Source: Tritonibacter aquimaris (GTDB taxonomy: Bacteria > Pseudomonadota > Alphaproteobacteria > Rhodobacterales > Rhodobacteraceae). From it: a stretch of DNA of 64,000 nt. Location: NCBI RefSeq assembly GCF_009617595.1, contig NZ_WIXK01000004.1, positions 348,994 to 412,993 on the forward strand, written 5' to 3'. Under the pieces are notes generated by a model. That model was not told the DNA's origin. It ran no database searches and saw nothing but the letters and a program-made list of their open reading frames with translations. The position numbers and the translations under genes are program-made. Numbering within the stretch: position 1 is the stretch's first letter; each line of letters begins with the position of its first letter. Of the stretch, positions 17,178 to 24,784 are shown piece by piece.

Positions 17178-17900
17178 ATGTGTGGGCGGATCGCGGTTAC
17201 CTTACCCCATGATGCAATGACGCAGATCTTTGCCGCGCGTCCAAGCAACCGGCTGCCGAACCTGCCAAATTACAACATTTGCCCCACCAACCAATTGGCT
17301 GTGGTGCGCTCTGGCGCGTTGGGGCGGGAACTTGTTTCGATGCGGTGGGGGTTTTTGCCAAGCTGGTACAAAAGCGAAACAGACGGGCCCTTGTTGATCA
17401 ATGCGCGTGCTGAAACGCTTGCAGAGAAACCTGCCTTTGCAGATGCAGCCAGATCCCGGCGCTGTCTGATCCCGGTTTCGGGGTTTTATGAATGGAGTAA
17501 GGATGCAGATGGCCAGCGGCTCCCTTGGTACAGCAGTCGCAGTGATGGGGACGTTATGGCCCTGGCTGGCATCTGGCAAAACTGGGGGGCTGATCCGCAA
17601 AACACCTGCGCGGTGGTAACAACTGCGGCGAATTCCGATATGCAGGCGATCCACCACCGCATGCCTTTGATACTTGGGTCGCAGGATTGGGGGCTATGGC
17701 TGGGGGAGGCGGGCCACGGCGCTGCACGGCTGTTGAAACCGTTGCAAACGGGGATTTTACGAACGCACCGCGTTGGGCAGGCGGTTAATTCCAATCGCGC
17801 TGAAGGCGAGGCATTGATTGAACCGTTTGAGGTGATCGAAGAAAGCAGTGACGCGCCCCCGTTGCATGACAAACGGGGCGCGCAAGGCCGTCTATTCTAG
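17178..17900 (+). CDS. SRAP-domain protein (YedK/HMCES-like)
   Basis: 240 residues starting MCGRIAVTLPHD, so Cys2 becomes the N-terminal nucleophile after Met removal. It should form a thiazolidine link to abasic sites in single-stranded DNA and shield them. Other key residues are present: INARAETLAEKPAF (Asn), VSGFYEWSKD (Glu), and AIHHRMPLIL (His). The length is the usual 220-250. The gene follows DUF1992 closely; the converging marR ends 5 bases past its stop. The C-terminal 20 residues are charged and divergent. Confidence 0.93.
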   Translation: MCGRIAVTLPHDAMTQIFAARPSNRLPNLPNYNICPTNQLAVVRSGALGRELVSMRWGFLPSWYKSETDGPLLINARAETLAEKPAFADAARSRRCLIPVSGFYEWSKDADGQRLPWYSSRSDGDVMALAGIWQNWGADPQNTCAVVTTAANSDMQAIHHRMPLILGSQDWGLWLGEAGHGAARLLKPLQTGILRTHRVGQAVNSNRAEGEALIEPFEVIEESSDAPPLHDKRGAQGRLF

Positions 17901-17905
17901 CTGAG

Positions 17906-18400
17906 TTAGTCGGCAGCTTGTTGGGTGTTCAACGGTGCCAGAATTGGTGCTGTGGTTTCAGTGTTTGCAGCCGCAGCGACCCGCGCCAACAGTTCAACAA
18001 GCTGTGCCCGCTCTTCGTCAGAAACACCCGGAAGCATTTTATCCTGACAGGCCAGCACAACAGGATGTGCCTGCAAGAGCAGGTCTTTGCCCGCTTCGCT
18101 CAGATAGATTTCACGGGCACGGCGATCTGTTTTGCTCACCACTCGCGACACAAAACCCTTGAGTTCCAGTCTGTCGACGACCTTGCCCAATGTTGCGCGA
18201 TCATACCCAACTTGTTTTGCAACGCTCGCCTGGTCAACGCCGGGGAATTCTTCTACCGCCCATAAAACACTGTACTGAACCGGTGTTAACGGCAGATCTG
18301 CCTCGGACATCGCCGTGGTGAATTGTGCAACGCAGATCTGGTTCAGACGGCGAATAAGATGGGAGGGTAGCGAATACATCTCCGATTGAGGAGAAGTCAT
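17906..18400 (-). CDS. MarR-family transcriptional regulator
   Basis: 164 residues from the ATG behind AGGAAAG. The winged helix-turn-helix is GVDQASVAKQVGYDRATLGK then VVDRLELKGFVSRVV with the wing SKTDRRAREIYLSEAG. Flanking helices form the dimer. No ligand is suggested; some homologues in this clade respond to aromatic acids or oxidants. It is divergent from mnmH with 163 bases between, which hold AT-rich dyads (AGATATGTGTTAATCT at about 18436-18453 and GTATTACCGATAC at about 18461). The target may be itself or mnmH. Confidence 0.9.
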   Translation of the reverse strand: MTSPQSEMYSLPSHLIRRLNQICVAQFTTAMSEADLPLTPVQYSVLWAVEEFPGVDQASVAKQVGYDRATLGKVVDRLELKGFVSRVVSKTDRRAREIYLSEAGKDLLLQAHPVVLACQDKMLPGVSDEERAQLVELLARVAAAANTETTAPILAPLNTQQAAD

Positions 18401-18563
18401 GTAGTTCTTTCCTGTTCCAACTGGTGACGGCACATTTAGATATGTGTTAATCTGTTTTAGGTATTACCGATACTTTTTATTTAAAAGCTTAGGCAAGATT
18501 GAATTTAAATTTGAGTTGAAATTTAGCTGATTTATGCCGGTTTGAATGTGGATCAACGAAATA

Positions 18564-19619
18564 ATGGTGACCAACGACATGAAATTGGCTGAAATTCTGA
18601 ATCTTAGTCACGATATGGTGATAGATGTGCGCAGCCCGGCGGAATTTGCACTAGACCATGTGCCAGGTGCAGTGAATCTTCCGGTTTTGAACAATGAAGA
18701 GCGCGCACGTGTTGGCACGATCTATGTTCAAGACAGCCCGTTCAAGGCGCGCAAGCTGGGCGCAGCTTTGGTTTTTCGAAATGCCGCCAGACACATAGAA
18801 GAGCAGCTGTCCCACTTGGACGGCGGTTGGCGTCCGCTGGTTTACTGCTGGCGTGGTGGTCAGCGTTCGGGCAGTTTTACCTGGATGTTGCAGCAAATTG
18901 GCTGGCGGGCAGAGGTGCTGCCGGGTGGTTATCAAAGCTACCGACGTCAGGTTTGTACCGCGCTTTATGAAGACAAGCTGCCCTTTCGTATTTTTGCGCT
19001 CGATGGCTATACCGGCACGGCCAAAACCGCGATCTTGAATGCATTTGCAGACCTTGGCGGCCAGGTGCTTGATCTCGAAGCTTTGGCCAGACATCGCGGA
19101 TCGCTCCTTGGCGGCTGTGCAGAGCCACAGCCAAGTCAGAAGGCTTTTGAGAGTGCGATCATTGCGCAGCTCATGCAATTTGATCCGGAAAAGCCAGTTC
19201 TGGTTGAGGCAGAAGCCAGCAAAATCGGCGCGCGCTCATTGCCACCTGCGCTTTGGACTGCGCTGTGTGCTGCGCCGCGTATTGATGTGGTTGTGCCGGT
19301 TGCGGCACGGGTCAAATATCTTTGCGCGACCTATGATGATATTTTGTCAGATCATCCGCGGCTTGAGGACAAACTTGGAGTTTTGCGCGCCCATCGGTCC
19401 AATGCGGTGGTGGACAACTGGCTTGGGCTCAGCTTGGCGGGCGATAAATGCGCGTTGACCCAGGCGCTTGTGCAAGAGCACTACGATCCGACCTATCAAA
19501 AAGCACGCGACCGACACGCACATACACCGCTTGCGCAGATCTCACTTGGGGCGCTGGAAGCTGCGGATATCGAAGCGGCTGCGCAACAGCTTATGGCTAT
19601 TGTTATGGCGCAAGGGTGA
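18564..19619 (+). CDS. mnmH: tRNA 2-selenouridine synthase
   Basis: About 351 residues. It changes 2-thiouridine at the tRNA wobble base to geranyl-thio- and then 2-selenouridine using selenophosphate. The N-terminal rhodanese domain has DVRSPAEFALDHVPGAVNLP and the active loop LVYCWRGGQRSG with the Cys; the C-terminal P-loop domain has LDGYTGTAKTAILNAFADLG, in which Ala stands for the usual Gly of GKT, as I recall is common in this clade. The start is one of three ATGs (18546, 18564, 18579) with no clear ribosome site. Its stop overlaps the convergent selD gene by 17 bases, and the two form the selenium pair. Confidence 0.93.
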   Translation: MVTNDMKLAEILNLSHDMVIDVRSPAEFALDHVPGAVNLPVLNNEERARVGTIYVQDSPFKARKLGAALVFRNAARHIEEQLSHLDGGWRPLVYCWRGGQRSGSFTWMLQQIGWRAEVLPGGYQSYRRQVCTALYEDKLPFRIFALDGYTGTAKTAILNAFADLGGQVLDLEALARHRGSLLGGCAEPQPSQKAFESAIIAQLMQFDPEKPVLVEAEASKIGARSLPPALWTALCAAPRIDVVVPVAARVKYLCATYDDILSDHPRLEDKLGVLRAHRSNAVVDNWLGLSLAGDKCALTQALVQEHYDPTYQKARDRHAHTPLAQISLGALEAADIEAAAQQLMAIVMAQG

Positions 19620-21753
19620 TCTGCCCCGGCTGATCTGTGAGCCTGCCGATAATGGCCGCATGTTCGCCCTGATTGAGCAGTTCCTGCAGCAATGCGGGGG
19701 CAGAATCTGGATCAACCGCTGCCAGCAGGCCACCGGATGTCTGCGGGTCAAATAGGACTTCTGGCGCGGCGCATAACTCTGGTAGCAACGCACGGTTTTC
19801 AGGATAAAGCGATGAGCGCACTCCTTTCGCAGACAGCGCGGCCACACCAGCAAGCAGGCGCAGTTTTTGTGGCGCAATCTCTGCACCACATTGTGAGGCG
19901 TCACAGATCCCTTTCAGATGTCCCAAAAGGCCAAAGCCTGTGACATCGGTCATCGCATGGGCCTGTTCTAGTGTTTTCGCCGCCTGCGCCTGTGGACGGC
20001 TCATCTGTTTGAGCGCCGCGGCAATGTGATCACCTGCGGCCAGGCCAGCCATTTCTGCCGCCATAAGAATGCCGGTGCCCAAAGGTTTGGTCAGGATCAA
20101 AGCGTCGCCTGCCTTGCCGCCAGCGAGCGTGATTGGCGCGCGTTCGCAGAGGCCCGTTATCGTAAAGCCGATCGTCAGCTCTGAGCCCATTGCGCTGTGG
20201 CCACCAACAATATCAGCCCCAGCGCCCGAAACGATCTCACCAGCAGCCTGCATGATTTCCGCCAAAGTGCGCCGCTGCAGCTCTGTATTCATTTGTGGCA
20301 GTGTAATGCTGGCGGTTGCCGCCTGCGGTGTGGCGCCCATAGCCCAGATGTCACCCAATGCGTGAACTGCCGCAATGCGCGCCATGGTGATCGGGTCTTG
20401 TACAAAGGCGCGCAGATGGTCGGTTGTGATCACCTGCTGCGCCCCGCCGATTGTGATAACTGCGGCGTCATCTCCGGGTAGATGTGTGATGTCTGAGCGG
20501 GTGCCTGAGGGGGGGAGCGCATCCATCAGTGCTGTGCGTGCAACTTTTGCACCGCAGCCGCCGCACATGGGTTTGCCTGCAAAGACATCTGGCAGATCCT
20601 GGGTGTGTTCGGCCGGTAGATCCGGTGTCTTTTCTGCCATCAAATCGCGAAAACTGCCCATGAAGCTCTGGTCGATGCTATGTTTCCAACGCCAGATTTG
20701 CCGTCCATGAAAAGGCAGGCCGAACTTTTCACCCAGCGCCTGTTTGGCCCCCAGGGAGATCAGTTTCAGATAGTCTTTTTGCGGCTTATACCGTTTTAGT
20801 GGGTCCCCCGTGAGGCAGGCACGAAGATTGGCAAACAGAACCGGGGCCTGACGTACCGCATAAACGCCCGCCTTCGGGCGCGGGTCTGCACTGAAATGGG
20901 CGCAGTCACCTGTGGCAAAAACCTGCGGGTCCGAGCTTTGCAGATGGGGGTCAACATCAACGAAGCCATGCGTCAGCGAGAGTCCGGTGTTTTCTATCCA
21001 ATCATAAGGGCGCGCGCCCGCGGCACCGGTTGTGAAATCTGACAGGATCTCGCGCCCATCGCTGAGCGTGATCAAGCCCGATGTAATTGCAGCAATCTCA
21101 GCATGTTCAACAAGGCTCACCTGCTGAATGGTGAGATGGCGTCGCATGATCTTTTGCGCGTTTTCGGGCAAGGCCGTCAGGGCGGTGTCATTGTCGATCA
21201 ATGTGGCTGACGCCAATCTGCCGCGTTGGCGCAGCGCATGTGCCATGGCGAGGATCAGTTCAACCCCCGCGACGCCGCCGCCGATCACCGCGACATGCGC
21301 GGGGTCGTTGCCTTGGCGAAACGCATCCCAGCGTGCTGCAAACGGGCCAAGGGGTTTTGCAGGAACCGCGTGCTCGGAAAAGCCCGGCATCTGCGGCATC
21401 GATGAGGTGATACCGATGTCGATGGAGGCCACATCATAGGCAATCGGCGGCTGCCCCGGAACATGGATCAGCTGCGCTGCCCGGTCGATATGTTCAGCAT
21501 GTCCAAGGATCAGGCGGGCATTGGCAAAGCGGCCAAGCTGTACCAGATCAATATCAAGATCTTCGCGCGCGTAATGGCCTGCAACAAAACCGGGCAACAT
21601 GCCGGAATAGGGGGCGGTTGGTCCGGGATTGATAACGGTGAGCCGGGCCCCGGCCAGTGGTTTCATACCCCAGGATTTCAGCACCAGCGCATGTGTATGC
21701 CCGCCCCCGATCAGAACAACATCCTTGGTGATCGGATAGGTGGGGGCGTGCAT
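19603..21753 (-). CDS. selD: SelD selenide,water dikinase fused to an NADH dehydrogenase-like domain
   Basis: 716 residues. The first 375 form a flavin pyridine-nucleotide oxidoreductase: DVVLIGGGHTHALVLKSWGM, VAVIGGGVAGVELILAMAHA and VFATGDCAHFSADPRPKAGV are the two dinucleotide loops and the FAD-ribityl Asp. The C-terminal 320 form SelD, making selenophosphate from selenide and ATP, with MCGGCGAKVARTALMDAL at about 395-412 (the catalytic Cys and Lys kept, the second Cys of GCGCK replaced by Ala), LPGDDAAVITIGG, and DVTGFGLLGHLKG. The fused form is known in alphaproteobacteria; the flavin half may supply reduced selenium. Partner of mnmH. Confidence 0.93.
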   Translation of the reverse strand: MHAPTYPITKDVVLIGGGHTHALVLKSWGMKPLAGARLTVINPGPTAPYSGMLPGFVAGHYAREDLDIDLVQLGRFANARLILGHAEHIDRAAQLIHVPGQPPIAYDVASIDIGITSSMPQMPGFSEHAVPAKPLGPFAARWDAFRQGNDPAHVAVIGGGVAGVELILAMAHALRQRGRLASATLIDNDTALTALPENAQKIMRRHLTIQQVSLVEHAEIAAITSGLITLSDGREILSDFTTGAAGARPYDWIENTGLSLTHGFVDVDPHLQSSDPQVFATGDCAHFSADPRPKAGVYAVRQAPVLFANLRACLTGDPLKRYKPQKDYLKLISLGAKQALGEKFGLPFHGRQIWRWKHSIDQSFMGSFRDLMAEKTPDLPAEHTQDLPDVFAGKPMCGGCGAKVARTALMDALPPSGTRSDITHLPGDDAAVITIGGAQQVITTDHLRAFVQDPITMARIAAVHALGDIWAMGATPQAATASITLPQMNTELQRRTLAEIMQAAGEIVSGAGADIVGGHSAMGSELTIGFTITGLCERAPITLAGGKAGDALILTKPLGTGILMAAEMAGLAAGDHIAAALKQMSRPQAQAAKTLEQAHAMTDVTGFGLLGHLKGICDASQCGAEIAPQKLRLLAGVAALSAKGVRSSLYPENRALLPELCAAPEVLFDPQTSGGLLAAVDPDSAPALLQELLNQGEHAAIIGRLTDQPGQITLAP

Positions 21754-21780
21754 CGTTTGTTTAACCTCTTATCGGCTGGG

Positions 21781-22149
21781 TCACTCTGTTGGAGCTTTGT
21801 CCGTATAGTGGGTGGCCCAGACTTGATCACCTTCTGCCTTTGGCAGTGTTTCAGGTGTTTCATGCCGATGCATATGTACCTTGGCAATGAAATTCGCCGT
21901 GATGGGCGCCGTGATAAAGAGGAAAATAATAATCATGATTTCATGAATGGAACCATGATGTTCGGTCAGGTAGGCGTGCAGGATCGAGGCGATAAGAACC
22001 CCTCCCATGCCAACGGTTGTGGCTTTGGTTGGGGCATGCAGCCGCGACATCGCATCATTGAGCTTTAGCATCCCGAATGAGCCAACAAGACCAAAGATGC
22101 CGCCAATAATGAGGAAAACCGAGATGATGATTTCCAAGATCAGTTCCAT
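21781..22149 (-). CDS. mnhG: Na+/H+ antiporter subunit G
   Basis: 122 residues with three membrane helices, the last small subunit of the Mrp/Mnh/Pha-type multisubunit cation/proton antiporter. IIGGIFGLVGSFGMLKLNDA and SRLHAPTKATTVGMGGVLIA are the signature of subunit G. It ends the operon, with 31 bases from the selD start below. It completes a six-gene set, since no subunit is missing when A and B are fused. Role in Na+ or K+ export and pH control comes from the family. Confidence 0.94.
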   Translation of the reverse strand: MELILEIIISVFLIIGGIFGLVGSFGMLKLNDAMSRLHAPTKATTVGMGGVLIASILHAYLTEHHGSIHEIMIIIFLFITAPITANFIAKVHMHRHETPETLPKAEGDQVWATHYTDKAPTE

Positions 22150-22159
22150 GGGTCAACCC

Positions 22160-22429
22160 TCACTCAATAATATTGCCGCGCAGGATAAAGCGCGCATAAG
22201 CCACGGTTGAGACAAAGCCGAGCATGGCAATGATCATCGCGGCCTCGAAATAGATCTCTGTCCCATTGGCGAGCCCATAAAGCACCATCACAGCAATGGC
22301 ATTGATGAACATCGTATCCAGCGCGAGGATGCGATCGGTGATGCGATCCGCAAAGACCACTTTCCACAGGTTCATTAAAACAGCTGCGCCAAAACAGGCA
22401 AAGGCGAAATAGGTGGCATAGATCATCAT
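22160..22429 (-). CDS. mnhF: Na+/H+ antiporter subunit F
   Basis: 89 residues, three helices. VFADRITDRILALDTMFINA with the conserved Arg-Asp pair is the subunit F signature (PF04066). Start overlaps the subunit E stop by 4 bases; the gap to subunit G is 10 bases. Required for complex assembly in related antiporters. Confidence 0.93.
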   Translation of the reverse strand: MMIYATYFAFACFGAAVLMNLWKVVFADRITDRILALDTMFINAIAVMVLYGLANGTEIYFEAAMIIAMLGFVSTVAYARFILRGNIIE

Positions 22430-22923
22430 TCGAAAATCTCCTTCAGCCGGGCCTCATAACGGCTCTTGATTTCATCACGGACTTCATCGGGGTTTTCTGC
22501 GTCAAGGCAATGCACCAGCAGCGCATGCCCGTGATCAGAAAGATCTGCGGATACGGTGCCGGGTGTCAGCGTGATGGTGCCCGCAAGCGCAGTGATGGCC
22601 TCTGGGGTGCGCAGATCCAGCGGGATTGTGACCCAGGCGGGTTTGCGTTCAGAATTGGGTTTAAACAGAACGATCTTGGCCACCACCACATTGGCAACAA
22701 TAATGTCCCAGATCACAATGCCGATATAGGCAAGGATCTTGAGCGGCGCCCGCATGGTTGGTTGATTGGGCCAGTAGCTTGCTGTGACAAAAGGAATGAG
22801 CCAGCCAAGCAAAAAGCCAAACACCAGTGAATTCAGCGACCAGCCGTTGACCAGAAGCAACCAGGTGATGGTCAGCATCAGCGTCAAGAGCGGGTGGGGG
22901 AGTACTTTGCGAAACAAGCTCAT
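22426..22923 (-). CDS. mnhE: Na+/H+ antiporter subunit E
   Basis: 165 residues with two or three N-terminal helices and a cytoplasmic tail. HPLLTLMLTITWLLLVNGWS and VVAKIVLFKPNSERKPAWVT then ITLTPGTVSADL are the family core. It overlaps subunit D and F by 4 bases on each side, coupling all three. Confidence 0.94.
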   Translation of the reverse strand: MSLFRKVLPHPLLTLMLTITWLLLVNGWSLNSLVFGFLLGWLIPFVTASYWPNQPTMRAPLKILAYIGIVIWDIIVANVVVAKIVLFKPNSERKPAWVTIPLDLRTPEAITALAGTITLTPGTVSADLSDHGHALLVHCLDAENPDEVRDEIKSRYEARLKEIFE

Positions 22924-24434
22924 TTGTTATCTCCCAACACGGTTTCGAGATAGGCGGTTGGCGCAAAGAGCTGCGCGGCGGTCGCCTCTGCGTATTTGCT
23001 CATCGGGCCGGAGAACACGGTCAGCGCAACCAAAGCTGCCACCAGTGAGAATACGGCGACAAAAGGCAATGGGCGTGCAGGCGCAACTTCGCGCCCTTCG
23101 GTGCCTTCGGTCGAGGCATCATAGGATTTCCAGAAGATCAGCGTGCCAGCACGGGCAAGGCCCAATATTGTCACCAATGAGGAAATCAGGATCACCGCCC
23201 AGATGGTCCAGACCATCTCATGGTTGCGTGCCGCATCCAAGACCAGCAGTTTCCCGATAAAGCCCGACAGTGGTGGCATACCAGCAAGTGCAATGGCGGC
23301 GACAAAGAACAGCGCAGCAATCAACCCGTTTTGTGGCATCGGTGCGCGCGGGGCGATTTCAGCTCCACGGCGTTCAATCACCAGATCTGAGATCAGGAAC
23401 AACAGCGCTGCAGCGAAGGTGGAATGCACCATGTAATAGATCCCAGCCGCGGCGGCTTCGGGGGTGAACAGCGAGATAGATGTCAGCAGCGTGCCCATAG
23501 ACGCGATCGCCCCAAAGGCAATCATGCGCCCAATATCACGCGAACCAAGAACACCAATTGCACCAATCGCCAGTGTCGCCAGCGCCGCAGGCAGCATCCA
23601 GTCGCCGCTCAAGCCTTCGGTGGCAGCAACCTCGGGGCCAAAGATCAGCGTGAAGAAACGCAAGATCGCATAGGCTCCCACTTTGGTCATGATGGCAAAA
23701 AGCGCAGCCACTGGGGCAGGGGCCTCAGCATAGGATGCAGGCAGCCAGAAGTGCAGCGGCAGCAGCGCCGCTTTGATACAGAACACAAGCAGAAGCAGGA
23801 TCGCCCCCACACGCAGCAACGCGGTGTCATCTGCCGGGATTTCGGCTACTTTTACGGCCAGATCCGCCATGTTCAATGTACCGGTCACCGAATAGATGGT
23901 GCCCAGTGCAAAGAGGAACAGGCTGGAGCCCAGCAGGTTAAAGACCACATATTGCAGCCCCGCCCGGAACCGGCGCGCGCCGCCGGAGTGGATGCACAGC
24001 CCGTAGGATGCAATCAGCAGAACTTCAAAGAACACAAAGAGGTTAAAGGCGTCGCCAGTCAGGAACGCCCCCTGAATACCCATCAGCTGAAACAGGAACA
24101 ATGAGTGGAAGTTGCGCCCACGCGCGTCCCAGCCTGAACCCACCGCATAGAGGTTCACCACCAGTGCCAAAACCGCGGTGAGGATACACATCATGGCAGA
24201 CAGGCGATCCAGCACCAGCACAATGCCAAAAGGCGCGTTCCAATCACCCAGCTCATAAACTTGTACGCTGCCATCCGCGACCTGCAGGCCCAGCACCAGA
24301 GTAAGGGCAACAAGTGCGGCAGATGTCGCCAGTGAGAAGATCCGGGACAGGTCCATATGGTGACGGGTCACCATTGCGATCAACGGGGCAACCACCGCAG
24401 GCAATATAATCGGCGCAATCATCAAATGGTTCAT
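22920..24434 (-). CDS. mnhD: Na+/H+ antiporter subunit D
   Basis: 504 residues and about 14 helices, homologous to complex I NuoM/NuoN-type proton channels. KAALLPLHFWLPASYAEAPA carries the conserved Lys and His, and AIMTKVGAYAILRFFTL the second Lys of the half-channel. With subunit A it forms the proton path. It overlaps C (4 bases) and E (4 bases). The length is normal. Confidence 0.95.
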   Translation of the reverse strand: MNHLMIAPIILPAVVAPLIAMVTRHHMDLSRIFSLATSAALVALTLVLGLQVADGSVQVYELGDWNAPFGIVLVLDRLSAMMCILTAVLALVVNLYAVGSGWDARGRNFHSLFLFQLMGIQGAFLTGDAFNLFVFFEVLLIASYGLCIHSGGARRFRAGLQYVVFNLLGSSLFLFALGTIYSVTGTLNMADLAVKVAEIPADDTALLRVGAILLLLVFCIKAALLPLHFWLPASYAEAPAPVAALFAIMTKVGAYAILRFFTLIFGPEVAATEGLSGDWMLPAALATLAIGAIGVLGSRDIGRMIAFGAIASMGTLLTSISLFTPEAAAAGIYYMVHSTFAAALLFLISDLVIERRGAEIAPRAPMPQNGLIAALFFVAAIALAGMPPLSGFIGKLLVLDAARNHEMVWTIWAVILISSLVTILGLARAGTLIFWKSYDASTEGTEGREVAPARPLPFVAVFSLVAALVALTVFSGPMSKYAEATAAQLFAPTAYLETVLGDNK

Positions 24435-24781
24435 GCGTCTTCTCCCGCCTCGGAGGCGTCAGTCATATTGATATCGTCCGTTCTGGAGGAGAGATACGCA
24501 CCCAGCGCGATCATCACCACCACCGCTGTCATGCCAAAGGAAATCACAATGGCAGTGAGAACCAGCGCCTGGGGCAGCGGATCGGAATAGGCGACCTCTT
24601 TGTATTTGTTGAGGATCGGAGGGGCGTGGACCATCAGACGTCCGGTGGCAAACAAAAAGACGTTTACCGCATAAGACAGCAGCGACAGCCCTAGGATTAC
24701 CGGGAAGGTGCGACGGCGCAGGATCAGATAAATACCCGCAGCTGTCAGCACGCCAACAGCAGATGCTACAAGCAATTCCAT
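24431..24781 (-). CDS. mnhC: Na+/H+ antiporter subunit C
   Basis: 116 residues, three helices, NuoK-like. FPVILGLSLLSYAVNVFLFA and TAIVISFGMTAVVVMIALGA are the signature helices with the conserved acidic and polar positions. It follows subunit A by 3 bases and overlaps D by 4. Confidence 0.95.
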   Translation of the reverse strand: MELLVASAVGVLTAAGIYLILRRRTFPVILGLSLLSYAVNVFLFATGRLMVHAPPILNKYKEVAYSDPLPQALVLTAIVISFGMTAVVVMIALGAYLSSRTDDINMTDASEAGEDA

Positions 24782-24784
24782 CGA

